DNA from: Nitrospirota bacterium
Lineage (GTDB): Bacteria > Nitrospirota > JACRHJ01
Assembly (NCBI GenBank): GCA_016212105.1
Contig: JACRHJ010000032.1
Location: 28,051 to 92,050, forward strand
Length of the DNA: 64,000 nucleotides
Direction of reading: 5' to 3'
Made by a program: the position numbers and the translations under genes
The notes under the pieces: generated by a model
Told to the model about the DNA's origin: nothing
The model's database searches: none
What the model saw: only the letters and a program-made list of their open reading frames with translations
Part shown: positions 40,524 through 49,645 of the stretch, one piece after another
Numbering within the stretch: position 1 is the first letter of the stretch
How the letters are laid out: every line of letters starts with the position of its first letter

Positions 40524-41639
40524 CTAATAGAAAAGATGGAACCGCCGCATGTTCACGTTGAACAGGAGCCCCAGCGCGAGGAGCGTCGTCATCGCGGACG
40601 TGCCCCCGTAGCTGACGAGCGGCAGAGGCACGCCGACGACCGGCATGATACCGAGGGTCATCCCGACGTTTATCACGACGTGGAAGACCAGCATCGAGAC
40701 GATGCCGACCGCGACCATCGCGCCGAACCGGTCCTTGGCCTTGTTAGCGGTCTCTATGCCCCAGAGGATGATGAACAGGAACAGCAGGAGCAGGAGCAGC
40801 GAGCCTACGAACCCCCACTCCTCCGAGACGACCGAGAATATGAAGTCGGTGTGCCGCTCCGGGAGGAACGACAGCTGGCTCTGCGTCCCGTTCAGGTAGC
40901 CCTTGCCGGTGAGCGCGCCGGAGCCGATGGCTATCTTCGACTGTATGACGTGGTAGCCCGCGCCGGACGGGTCCGAGTCCGGAGAGAGGAAGACAAGGAT
41001 GCGCTTCTTCTGGTAGTCCTTCAGGTGGCCCCAGAAGACGCTCCAGGCGAGCGGGGCGGCGAGCAGGCCGGTCACGGCGAGGGTCAGGAATGACTTGACC
41101 CTGATCCCGGCGACGACGACCATCCCGCAGAATATGAACAGCATCATGAGGCCGGTGCCGAGGTCGGGCTGCTTCACGACGAGGAGTACGGGCACCATGA
41201 CGAGGGCCAGCGGCCTGGCAAGCTGGCGGAGCGTGTGGCCGTTCGTGACGCCGTCCTCCGAGAAGAACTTGGCGAGCATGAGTATCAGCGCGAGCTTGGC
41301 TACCTCGGACGGCTGGAACGAGAGCGGCCCGAGCGGCAGCCACCGCTGCGCGCCCATGCCGGAGCGTCCGACGGCCATGACCGCTATCAGCAGGACGACG
41401 GCGATGCCGTAGAAGACGTAGCCCCAGCGGGCGAGCCTCCTGTAGTCGAACATGACCGCGCCGAGCATCACGGCAAAGCCCGCGATGAACCAGTAGCCCT
41501 GCCTGACGAAAAGTCCGTGCCTGCCGCCGTCCATGCTGTACGTCGCCGAGTAGACGGCGGTAAGGCCCGCGGCCATCAGCGCGAGCACCGCCGCGATAAA
41601 CGTCCAGTCGAAGTTTGAAACGAGCCGTCTGTCAAGCAT
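40524..41639 (-). CDS. rodA: Rod shape-determining peptidoglycan polymerase RodA
   Basis: 371 residues with about ten TM helices; SEDS family glycosyltransferase that polymerises lipid II in the elongasome with PBP2. Motifs 'WLPLGPLSFQPSEVAKLALILMLAKFF', 'KQPDLGTGLM', 'YHVIQSKIAIGSGALTGKGYLNGTQSQLSFLPERHTDFIFSVVSEEWGF' and 'VVGVPLPLVSYGGTS' are characteristic; the catalytic Asp is in 'KQPDLG'. Last gene of the mreBCD-mrdA-rodA operon; a D hairpin separates it from mrdA. Confidence 0.96.
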   Translation of the reverse strand: MLDRRLVSNFDWTFIAAVLALMAAGLTAVYSATYSMDGGRHGLFVRQGYWFIAGFAVMLGAVMFDYRRLARWGYVFYGIAVVLLIAVMAVGRSGMGAQRWLPLGPLSFQPSEVAKLALILMLAKFFSEDGVTNGHTLRQLARPLALVMVPVLLVVKQPDLGTGLMMLFIFCGMVVVAGIRVKSFLTLAVTGLLAAPLAWSVFWGHLKDYQKKRILVFLSPDSDPSGAGYHVIQSKIAIGSGALTGKGYLNGTQSQLSFLPERHTDFIFSVVSEEWGFVGSLLLLLLFLFIILWGIETANKAKDRFGAMVAVGIVSMLVFHVVINVGMTLGIMPVVGVPLPLVSYGGTSAMTTLLALGLLFNVNMRRFHLFY

Positions 41640-41703
41640 TGTATAGGTTTACCCGTTAAAAGTTTATGCGCCGCCTTTTTTCAAAAAGGCGGGGTTTTCG
41701 CTT
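41640..41703. repeat. D hairpin between rodA and mrdA
   Basis: D element 41655-41699 in the GCCGCCTTTTT...AAAAAGGCGGGG variant. Confidence 0.75.
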
Positions 41704-43827
41704 TTATCTTTTCCTTGCCTTCACGCCCGTCATGTTTTTCATCGCCGCCTTCTTCGCCGCGCTCGTCCTGTTCATGAGCGACGGCCGCTTCGCGGTGCTG
41801 GACAGGTTGTTCATCCTGGCCCGTTTCGCCGCGCTGGTCACGTTCTTCATCGCGGCGCGTTTCTTCCTGGCGGCCGCCTCGTCCATGATGGACTTCCAGC
41901 GGATGCCGGTCATGTTCCGGAGCGCGGCCTTCCACCTTGAGCCGGTGATGTTCTTCAGCACCGGCCTGCCTCCGGCGGTCGTGATGTTCTCGAGCGCGGC
42001 CTTCTCCCGGAGGCTCTCCTCGTCCACGCGCAGGTAGGCCTCGATGACCTTCTTGGCGAGAGGCGCGGACGTCGAGCCGCCGTGTCCGCCGTGCTCCACG
42101 AGTACGCAGACCGCGATCTTCGGGTCCTCGACTGGCGCGACCGCGACGAACCAGGCGTGGTCCTGGTACTTCTTGCCGCGCCCCTTGCCGAGGCCTATGA
42201 CCTGGGCGGTGCCTGTCTTGCCTCCGACGGTGACGTGCTCGGACTTGGCCGAGTGCGCGGTGCCTCCCGGCTCCTCGACGACGCCCTTCATCGCGTCCAT
42301 GATGAACTGGAGGTGCTCCCTCTTGACCGGGGCCTCGCCAAGGACGACCGGCGGGAATGATGCGACCGGCTTGCCGTCCCTGCCGCGTATCTCCCTGACG
42401 ACGCTCGGCTGGTAGAGCGTCCCGCCGTTCGCTATCGTGGCCACCATACGCGCGAGCTGGATAGGGGTGGTGCTGATGTAGCCCTGTCCTATGGCGCAGG
42501 AGAGCGTCTCGCCGGGGTACCACTTGTCGTGCCGGACGCGCTGTTTCCATTCGGTGGACGGTATCAGCCCGTCCTTCTCGCGTATGCCGACGCCCGTCTG
42601 CTTTCCGAGACCCAGGTATGTGGAGTACTTGTGGATATTGTCTATGCCCATCAGGTCGCCGAGCTTGTAGAAGTAGATGTCGCAGGATTCGACTACGGCC
42701 TTGTGGAGTGCGACTGTCCCGTGCCCCTCCCTTTTCCAGCAGTGGAAGACCCTGTTCCCGAAGAACCAGCCGCCGCTGCAGAAGACGCCGTTGACCGAGG
42801 CGAACTTGCCGGTCTCCAGCCCGGCCAGCGCCATGGCGAGCTTGAACGTGGAGCCGGGTGGGAACTGGCCCTGGAGCGCGCGGTTGTTGAGCGGCTTGCC
42901 CTCGTCCTGTGTCAGGTATGCCCATTCCGCGGGTGTGAGCCCGAGCGGGAAGATGTTCGGGTCGAAGCCCGGCCTGGACGTCATCGCGAGGACCTCGCCG
43001 GTGCGCGGCTCGATGGCGACGATGGCGCCGGGCTGGTCGCCCATGGCGTCCTCCGCCGCCTTCTGCGCCTTGTAGTCGAGCGTCAGGACCATGTCCTGTC
43101 CGGCGGCCGGCTCGGTATTGTATATCACGCGCACCTGCCTGCCCATCGCGTCGACCTCGACGCCCCGTTTGCCCGGCTCCCCGCGAATGTACCTGTCGAA
43201 CGTGCGCTCTATACCGTACTGCCCGATAAGGAAGTCCGGCGGGAGGCCTTTATATTCCTCCTTCTCGAGCTGCTCGGGGGTGACCTTGCCTATGTAGCCG
43301 AGGAGGTGGCTTGCGAACTCGCCGTACGGGTAGTACCGCCGCAGCTCGACCTGGACGATGACGCCCGGCAGGTCGTCCTTCCTCGCCTCGACCTCCGAGA
43401 CCTCCTCGAAGGAGGCGTTCTCCTTGACGCGTATCGGCTTGTAGGGGTTCCTGTTCCGCTCGGACTTTATCCGGGCCTCGATGTCCCCCGTGGTCATCCC
43501 GAGGATGGCGCCGAGCTTTTCGACCGTGCCGGGAGAGTCCTTCGCGTCCTCGGGCGTGAAGATGACGGAGTAGCTGGGTGTGTTGGCCGCGATTATCACG
43601 CCGTTTCTGTCGTAGAGGATGCCCCTTGGCGGACGGATGTCCACCTCGCGTATCCTGTTGCTCTCGGAAAGCTCGCGGTAGTACTTGCCGCGCACGACCT
43701 GGAGGTACCAGAGACGGAGGACGAGCGCTGAGAAGGAGACGACGACGAAGGCTACGATTATCCAAAGCCGCCGCTTTATGTCGGCCGTGCCCTCGCCGCC
43801 CCCGTGTACGCTGTTGTGGTACCACAT
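41704..43827 (-). CDS. mrdA: Penicillin-binding protein 2 with a C-terminal 12-residue repeat tail
   Basis: 707 residues. TM helix about 20-42, PBP dimerisation domain ('REVDIRPPRGILYDRNGVIIAANTPSYSV'), and transpeptidase domain with the nucleophile motif 'PPGSTFKLA', 'ESCDIYFYKLG' (SXN position) and 'GGKTGTAQ' (KTG). Elongasome transpeptidase partner of RodA. After the usual end near residue 609 there is an extra tail of eight 12-residue units (e.g. AAMKNVTSAAKR, PSLMNRTSAAKK, AAMKNMTGVKAR), strongly basic. ATG 43827 lies 1 nt after the mreD stop and has GGAGGGCGG upstream. Confidence 0.95.
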   Translation of the reverse strand: MWYHNSVHGGGEGTADIKRRLWIIVAFVVVSFSALVLRLWYLQVVRGKYYRELSESNRIREVDIRPPRGILYDRNGVIIAANTPSYSVIFTPEDAKDSPGTVEKLGAILGMTTGDIEARIKSERNRNPYKPIRVKENASFEEVSEVEARKDDLPGVIVQVELRRYYPYGEFASHLLGYIGKVTPEQLEKEEYKGLPPDFLIGQYGIERTFDRYIRGEPGKRGVEVDAMGRQVRVIYNTEPAAGQDMVLTLDYKAQKAAEDAMGDQPGAIVAIEPRTGEVLAMTSRPGFDPNIFPLGLTPAEWAYLTQDEGKPLNNRALQGQFPPGSTFKLAMALAGLETGKFASVNGVFCSGGWFFGNRVFHCWKREGHGTVALHKAVVESCDIYFYKLGDLMGIDNIHKYSTYLGLGKQTGVGIREKDGLIPSTEWKQRVRHDKWYPGETLSCAIGQGYISTTPIQLARMVATIANGGTLYQPSVVREIRGRDGKPVASFPPVVLGEAPVKREHLQFIMDAMKGVVEEPGGTAHSAKSEHVTVGGKTGTAQVIGLGKGRGKKYQDHAWFVAVAPVEDPKIAVCVLVEHGGHGGSTSAPLAKKVIEAYLRVDEESLREKAALENITTAGGRPVLKNITGSRWKAALRNMTGIRWKSIMDEAAARKKRAAMKNVTSAAKRARMNNLSSTAKRPSLMNRTSAAKKAAMKNMTGVKARKR
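41707..42000 (-). repeat. Coding tandem repeat: eight 36-bp units in the mrdA 3' end
   Basis: Residues about 610-705 of PBP2 divide evenly into eight consecutive 12-residue units: consensus [AP]-x-[LM]-x-N-[IMVLR]-[TS]-[STG]-x-x-[KWG]-[KR]. Unit 4 (SIMDEAAARKKR) is the most diverged. The chain then ends in KR. Confidence 0.9.
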
Positions 43828-43828
43828 G

Positions 43829-44353
43829 TTAAGCGCCCGCCCTCCGCCGTCCCGCGAGGCCGAGCCAGGGGACCATGTCCGCGAGCCGCTTCCGGAAAAG
43901 CCAGAGCATCAGGACGCCGGCGCACGCGGTGTAAACCGACTGCGGGAGCGCGACGCCGAGTATGGCGGCCCATGCGTCGTATCCGTTTATGAACGTGGAC
44001 ATCACCACCGCAGAGTATGCGCCCTGTACAAGGCTGATTGCGAATATGCCGCCGAAGTTCGCCACCTCGCTGATGTTGAACACCCTACGCCCCGCGCGCC
44101 CGGCCAGGTATCCGACAAGCGCGTACCCGGACAGGAACAGGCCCATCATGCCTCCGGAGAGGCAGTCCATGACGATGCCGCCGAGCGCGCCGTACATTAT
44201 GCCGCGCATCTCGCCGCCGGTGATGGACAGTGCGTATACCGCGACGAGGATGAGGTTCGGCCTGACGCCCCAGAGGGAAAGCCAGTCCACAACCGTCACC
44301 TGCAGGACCGCCGACGCGAGGAGGAAAAATATGAGGGGGACCCTGAACTTCAT
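43829..44353 (-). CDS. mreD: Rod shape-determining protein MreD
   Basis: 174 residues, mostly hydrophobic with five to six TM helices ('VPLIFFLLASAVLQVTVVDWLSLWGVRPNLILVAVYALSITGGEMRGIMYGALGGIVMDCLSGGMMGLFLSGYALVGYLAGRAGRRVF'). The 'RPNLILVAVYALSI...G...G...G...D...G...G' pattern is the MreD signature. Elongasome inner-membrane component. The start overlaps the mreC stop; the mrdA start follows its stop by 1 nt. Confidence 0.92.
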   Translation of the reverse strand: MKFRVPLIFFLLASAVLQVTVVDWLSLWGVRPNLILVAVYALSITGGEMRGIMYGALGGIVMDCLSGGMMGLFLSGYALVGYLAGRAGRRVFNISEVANFGGIFAISLVQGAYSAVVMSTFINGYDAWAAILGVALPQSVYTACAGVLMLWLFRKRLADMVPWLGLAGRRRAGA

Positions 44354-45162
44354 CTGAGTATTATGGAAAGCTCCTCGATGTGTTCGAGGTCCGCGGTAGG
44401 CCTCACGTAGACCTCCTGAAAATATCCGGAGGCCGCCCTGTTGGTCTTCACGACCTCGCCGAGCGGCATGCCCTTGGGGATAAGGCCGTCGAGGCCTGAC
44501 GCGAGGACGAGGTCGCCCGGCCTGACGTCCGCGTGCTTCTCGATGTACTGAAGCCGGCAGAGAGACGAGCCGTCGCCCACGAGGATGCCCGCGTCGCGGC
44601 TCCTCTCGTCGAGCGCGGACACCGCCGAGCCTGGGTCTGTCAGGAGCGTCACGCGCGCGGAGGAGCCGAATGTCTCCCGCACCTTTCCGACTACGCCGGT
44701 GTAGGTCGCGGCCGGCATGTTCCTCGCCACGCCGTCAGACTCGCCCGCATCGATGAGCACCGACTTGAACCACGACGAGGCGTCCCTGCCCACTACGCTC
44801 GCGGGCCTGACCCTGAAGCCGTACTCCGTCCCGAGCTGGGACAGCGCGTCGAGCCTGCCCGCCTTCCTCGCCGCCTCCCGGAGCCGTATGTTCTCCATGT
44901 AGAGCCGGCCGTTCTCCTCGCGGAGCCGGTCGTTCTCGGCGGACAGCCCGAACAGGTAGAAGTAGCCCTCCCAGACGCCCCGAAAGGACTTGGAGGTCGA
45001 GTCGGTGCCCTTGACGAACGGGTAGGCCAGGGCATTTACGCCCCGCTCAAGCAGGCTCGCGCCGCCGGGTTCCCGCACCTGCGAGGTCATCCAGAGGAAG
45101 CAGGCGAGGACAACGGCCGCGAGGACCAGCAGGCCCCTGTTGTTGGATACGTGACGAAGCAT
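44350..45162 (-). CDS. mreC: Rod shape-determining protein MreC
   Basis: 270 residues. A single N-terminal TM helix (about 9-25), a coiled coil ('LSAENDRLREENGRLYMENIRLREAARKAGRLDAL'), then the two beta-barrel MreC domain ('RPASVVGRDASSWFKSVLIDAGESDGVARNMPAATYTGVVGKVRETFGSSARVTLLTDPGSAVSAL', 'VRPGDLVLASGLDGLIPKGMPLGEV'). Periplasmic scaffold linking MreB/MreD to PBP2. The 3' end overlaps mreD by 4 nt. Confidence 0.95.
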   Translation of the reverse strand: MLRHVSNNRGLLVLAAVVLACFLWMTSQVREPGGASLLERGVNALAYPFVKGTDSTSKSFRGVWEGYFYLFGLSAENDRLREENGRLYMENIRLREAARKAGRLDALSQLGTEYGFRVRPASVVGRDASSWFKSVLIDAGESDGVARNMPAATYTGVVGKVRETFGSSARVTLLTDPGSAVSALDERSRDAGILVGDGSSLCRLQYIEKHADVRPGDLVLASGLDGLIPKGMPLGEVVKTNRAASGYFQEVYVRPTADLEHIEELSIILR

Positions 45163-45261
45163 GAACTAATTGCTTCCCTCTCGGAATAGGGGGCGAAGGA
45201 CGGGAAAAGTCCCGCCTTCTTGAAAGAAGGCGGCCCAAGAACTTTTGTGAGGTAAAGGCGG
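45163..45261. repeat. D hairpin between mreC and mreB
   Basis: D element 45204-45247. Confidence 0.8.
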
Positions 45262-46444
<1,183 letters not shown>

Positions 46445-47077
46445 CTAGCCCCTAGCCCCTAGCCCCGGCTTCTCCTCGTCCGCGACCACCGTGCCCGCGA
46501 CCTCGTCGCCGAGCCTCATGCCCTCCGCGTTGCCGACGACGAGCAGCCACTCGAAGCCGAGGCCGAGCGCGGCGAGTATCCAGCCGAGTATCGGGATATG
46601 GAATAGCGCGTAGTACACGCCGATGGTCGAGTTCCTTATTATCGAGTCACGGAAGTCGCACGGGGCGCCGCCCCCGGCGCGGAGCACCCGCAGGCCTATG
46701 ATGCGCTTGCCGATGCTCCTGCCGCCCCACAGGCCGTCGGCTATGCCGAGGTAAGTCAGGCCAGCGAGGAAGCCGACGTAGCCGGGCAGCTTCGCAAGCA
46801 GCAGCGCGAAGAGTATGTCTATGAACCGGGCTATGACGCGGTTCAGCGTGTTCGCCTTGACCTGAGCTGCGGGGCGCGCGGCCTCTGCTTCGCCTGAGCC
46901 TGCGGCCTCGCCCGAGGTACAGAAGAAGGGCGCGGGACCGCCGCCGCTGCCTTCGCTGCCTTCATCTGGGCTTTCGTCCGCCTCAGTGCCGAAGCCGCCG
47001 CCGGCGTCGCCGGCATCATCCATGCCACCGGAAATACCGCCGGGCGTCTCCTGGCGTTTTTTTTCGTCCTCTGTCAA
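46445..47077 (-). CDS. RDD-family membrane protein with acidic N-terminal linker
   Basis: 210 residues from TTG 47077, preceded by GGGAGA; the longer frame starting at 47170 reads repeat-encoded residues and is rejected. The first 70 residues are a Gly/Glu/Asp/Ser-rich linker with a CTSGEAAGSGEAEA stretch, then an RDD domain: 'NTLNRVIARFIDILFALLLAKLPGYVGFLAGLTYLGIADGLWGGRSIGKRIIGLRVLR', 'DSIIRNSTIGVYYALFHIPILGWILAALGLGFEWLLVV'. RDD proteins are suspected transporters or membrane factors of unknown substrate. Confidence 0.85.
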   Translation of the reverse strand: MTEDEKKRQETPGGISGGMDDAGDAGGGFGTEADESPDEGSEGSGGGPAPFFCTSGEAAGSGEAEAARPAAQVKANTLNRVIARFIDILFALLLAKLPGYVGFLAGLTYLGIADGLWGGRSIGKRIIGLRVLRAGGGAPCDFRDSIIRNSTIGVYYALFHIPILGWILAALGLGFEWLLVVGNAEGMRLGDEVAGTVVADEEKPGLGARG

Positions 47078-47257
47078 TACGCGGTCTCCCGTTTTCTCTG
47101 CGCCACCAACGGCGGCATGGAATGCAATATTCCTGGATCCCCGCCTTCGCGGGAATGACGGCAAGCGCACACACAGGCCAGCGCGTCCAAAATCTCAAGA
47201 CAATCGCAGACTTACAGAATTTTACCATTATATCAAAAGGAGTGGGGCATTTCAATA
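47078..47257. repeat. B-type element upstream of RDD gene
   Basis: Degenerate B element 47134-47159 (TGGATCCCCGCCTTCGCGGG..). The remainder is unremarkable. Confidence 0.65.
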
Positions 47258-47304
47258 GAAAAACCCCCGGTAAACCTTTATATTCATAAGTTTAACCGGG
47301 GGGG
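47258..47304 (-). terminator. Terminator downstream of small membrane protein gene
   Basis: CCCCCGGT-AAAC pairs with GTTT-AACCGGGGG (one bulge); on the - strand it is followed by TTTTTC. Located 30 nt past the stop at 47336. Confidence 0.65.
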
Positions 47305-47335
47305 CCGAAAAGGCGAGTATGCGGCATCCGGCGGG

Positions 47336-47551
47336 TCAGTCGCCAGCCTCGGCGGCCTCCGCGAATGGCGGCCTGCCGGACGGGAATTTAAGGAGCTTGC
47401 CGCGCTTCACCTTCGGCATGACGAGCTTCGCCTCCCTGCGGCTTTCGGTCACAAGCGCGTACACCGCCGCGCCCGCGACGGCCGCCGCCGCGATGCCCAG
47501 GCCTATGCGCGCGTACTTCATGTACTTCATGTACCCGATTATCTTGAACAT
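47336..47551 (-). CDS. Small single-span membrane protein
   Basis: 71 residues; ATG 47551 with AGGAGGCGG upstream. One TM helix ('YARIGLGIAAAAVAGAAVYALV', about 13-34) followed by a basic segment and a short acidic tail. No family recognised. The strong ribosome-binding site and downstream terminator support a real gene. Confidence 0.7.
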   Translation of the reverse strand: MFKIIGYMKYMKYARIGLGIAAAAVAGAAVYALVTESRREAKLVMPKVKRGKLLKFPSGRPPFAEAAEAGD

Positions 47552-47712
47552 CTTCCGCCTCCTCTCGTATCTTTCACAGCCATAGTATTAAGTATATCGC
47601 GCACGCAGGGCGTGTCAAAGCGGAGGGAGACGGTTTGCGCCTGCGCGGACGCGCTGGTATAATTTATGTATGAGATGTGTGTCTGTTGTCTCATGGAAGA
47701 CGGGAGGACGCC

Positions 47713-47988
47713 ATGGAAACCAGGAAGGCTTACATCGAAAAGCTCTCCGCCAGGCTGAAGGAGTGGGACGCGCGCATCGACCTCTTGAAGGCGCATGCCG
47801 AGGAGGCGCGGGCCGACGCGAAGATTGCCGTCCACAGGCAGATCGCGGAGCTGAAGGACCTGAGGCAGGAGGCCGCACAGCGGCTTGCCGAGCTGCACGA
47901 GGCGGGCGACGAGAAGTGGCAGGACATCCACGACAGGGCGGAGAAGCTTGCGGACGACGTGAAGAAGACGCTCAAGAAGGCCGCGTGA
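47713..47988 (+). CDS. Small coiled-coil protein
   Basis: 91 residues from ATG 47713 with GGGAGGACG. Almost entirely a charged heptad-repeat helix ('KAYIEKLSARLKEWDARIDLLKAHAEEARADAKIAVHRQIAELKDLRQEAAQRLAELHEAGDEKWQDIHDRAEKLADDVKKTLKK'), with the 'W-D-x-I-D-L-L-K-A' and 'KWxDI' layout seen in small stress-associated coiled-coil proteins of the Sll1863 type. Soluble. Function unknown. Confidence 0.75.
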   Translation: METRKAYIEKLSARLKEWDARIDLLKAHAEEARADAKIAVHRQIAELKDLRQEAAQRLAELHEAGDEKWQDIHDRAEKLADDVKKTLKKAA

Positions 47989-48227
47989 GCGCGGCAAAGA
48001 TTTGAATGTAGGGGCGGGTCCCCGTGCCCGCCCTGTATTTTTTTGTCGCCCCGTGCCCATTCGACTATGCTCAGGGCAGGCTTTGACACGGGGTCCAGGA
48101 ATTATGAACTTCCTGGATTCCCGCCGGAGTTTACCCCGGTACGCCTAAATCCGGGGCGGGAATGACGTTCAAAGGAGGAGATTGCCGCGTCGTCCCGCAA
48201 AACGCGGGACTCCTCGCAATGACAAAC
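47989..48227. repeat. Intergenic repeats E, long C, A, and a GC-rich inverted repeat
   Basis: E-like palindrome about 48010-48033, long-form C 48044-48100, A element (reverse) 48112-48166, and GATTGCCGCGTCGTCCCGC...GCGGGACTCCTCGCAAT at 48180-48222. No gene seen. Confidence 0.8.
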
Positions 48228-48272
48228 AAAAAAGGGCCGCCCGGCTCTTGCATGCCGGGCGGCCCTTTTATT
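48228..48272 (-). terminator. Strong terminator of the multihaem cytochrome gene (bidirectional)
   Basis: GGGCCGCCCGGC (48234-48245) pairs perfectly with GCCGGGCGGCCC (48254-48265); on the - strand TTTTTTGTTTG follows, and on the + strand TTTTATTTTAT. Confidence 0.9.
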
Positions 48273-48300
48273 TTATCCGGGGCTATATCCCCGCATCAGC

Positions 48301-49596
48301 CTACCTGTTCTGTACAGGCTTGACCCTGTCGTAGCCGCGCTCGACGTGGCAGCCGACGACGCAGGAGCCGCCGTTCTCGTTCTTGGTGAAGCGTATCGGG
48401 TAGCTGAGCTTGCCGAACGGCACCTTCTCCCTGACGTGCTTGCCCTGCGTGCCGGCGTGCACCTCGTGGCATGCGCGGCAGGTCCTGCCCTTGGGGGACT
48501 TGTTGACGTGCACGAAGTGCATGTTCTTGTCGCCGTTTCTGAAGCCGGTCAGGGTCGTGGTGAACTCGTCTATCGAGATCTCCTTGTTGTGGCAGCCGAA
48601 GCAGAGCGCGTACTTGTCGGTCGAGTACGGCGCGTAGAACTCCGGCGGGAAGTAGTTGACGAGTATCCTGTAGTAGTCCGCTCCGTGCGGGTTGTGGCAG
48701 GATGCGCAGTCGCCGTTCTTCACCGGGCCGTGCTTGTCCGGGTTGGCGTCGAGCCAGCCCTTCATGTTGCTCACGGTCCCTATCTGGGTGTCGTGGCACA
48801 TCAGGCAGAGGTCCGAGCCGCCGGCCTTCAGGAGCGGCTTGTCGTTCGTGACATGCGGCGTGTGGCAGCCCATGCAGCTTGTCCCGTCCAGCACCGGCTT
48901 GTGCGGCACCTTGACCTTGGATATCTGCTCCTGCTTGTCGACGTGGCAGCCGAAGCAGAGGTCGGGGACGGAGCCGCTAAGCTGGTACTTGTGCGGCGTG
49001 CCGTGCGCGTTGTGGCAGTTGGTGCAGCGGTCGGCCACCGGCGGGTGTATGGACTTGCCCGCCGCGAACTCGTCCTTCTTGTCCACGTGGCAGGTGAAGC
49101 AGAGGTCGTTGCCCGGGGCGATGAGCTGGTACTTGTTCGGCGTGGTATGCGGGTCGTGGCAGGCGATGCAGTCGCCGGCGGCCACGGGGCCGTGCACGAA
49201 CTTCTGGTTGGTCTTGTTGTTCTCGTGGCAGCGGAAGCAGAGGTTCTGCCCGTCGCCGAGGAGCTGGAACTTGTAAGGCGAGCTGTGCGGGCTGTGGCAG
49301 CCGGTGCAGTCGCCGGCGGCTATCGGGCCGTGGACGAAGGCCTCCGTGTCCTTCTTGTCGTGGCATTCGTAGCAGAGGTCGGCGCCCTCGATGTCGAACT
49401 TGAACTTGTGGTCGCCTATCTTGACGTGGCACATCTGGCACTCGAACGCGCCGACCGGGCCGTGCACGTACTTGTTGTCGAGCAGCTTCGCGTGGCACTC
49501 CTTGGCGACGCACGACTGGTCCGCGCAAGCCATCGACGTCCAACCCGCCGCGAGGAAAACCGCGACGGCAACCAATACAACCAGCTTCGATTTCAT
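48301..49596 (-). CDS. Secreted multihaem cytochrome with 13 canonical and 2 variant haem motifs
   Basis: 431 residues, ATG 49596. Signal peptide to about residue 25 ('AAGWTSMACA'). I count 13 CXXCH plus an N-terminal CX4CH ('CVAKECH') and a C-terminal CX3CH ('CVVGCH'). The centre is a tandem array of about 50-residue paired-CXXCH units: 'HGPVAAGDCIACHDPHTTPNKYQLIAPGNDLCFTCH' and four to five relatives. This doubled-motif design matches large periplasmic/extracellular electron carriers. Lies directly downstream of the ccsB/resB maturation pair. Confidence 0.94.
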   Translation of the reverse strand: MKSKLVVLVAVAVFLAAGWTSMACADQSCVAKECHAKLLDNKYVHGPVGAFECQMCHVKIGDHKFKFDIEGADLCYECHDKKDTEAFVHGPIAAGDCTGCHSPHSSPYKFQLLGDGQNLCFRCHENNKTNQKFVHGPVAAGDCIACHDPHTTPNKYQLIAPGNDLCFTCHVDKKDEFAAGKSIHPPVADRCTNCHNAHGTPHKYQLSGSVPDLCFGCHVDKQEQISKVKVPHKPVLDGTSCMGCHTPHVTNDKPLLKAGGSDLCLMCHDTQIGTVSNMKGWLDANPDKHGPVKNGDCASCHNPHGADYYRILVNYFPPEFYAPYSTDKYALCFGCHNKEISIDEFTTTLTGFRNGDKNMHFVHVNKSPKGRTCRACHEVHAGTQGKHVREKVPFGKLSYPIRFTKNENGGSCVVGCHVERGYDRVKPVQNR

Positions 49597-49645
49597 ACTC
49601 TGTTACCCCCCTGTAAAGAAGTTGAAACCTGCTACACCATGTATT

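Noticed and set aside
47078..47170. N-terminal extension of the RDD protein
   Set aside because: Also repeat-encoded (PSFPRRRGSR); TTG at 47077 has a better site.
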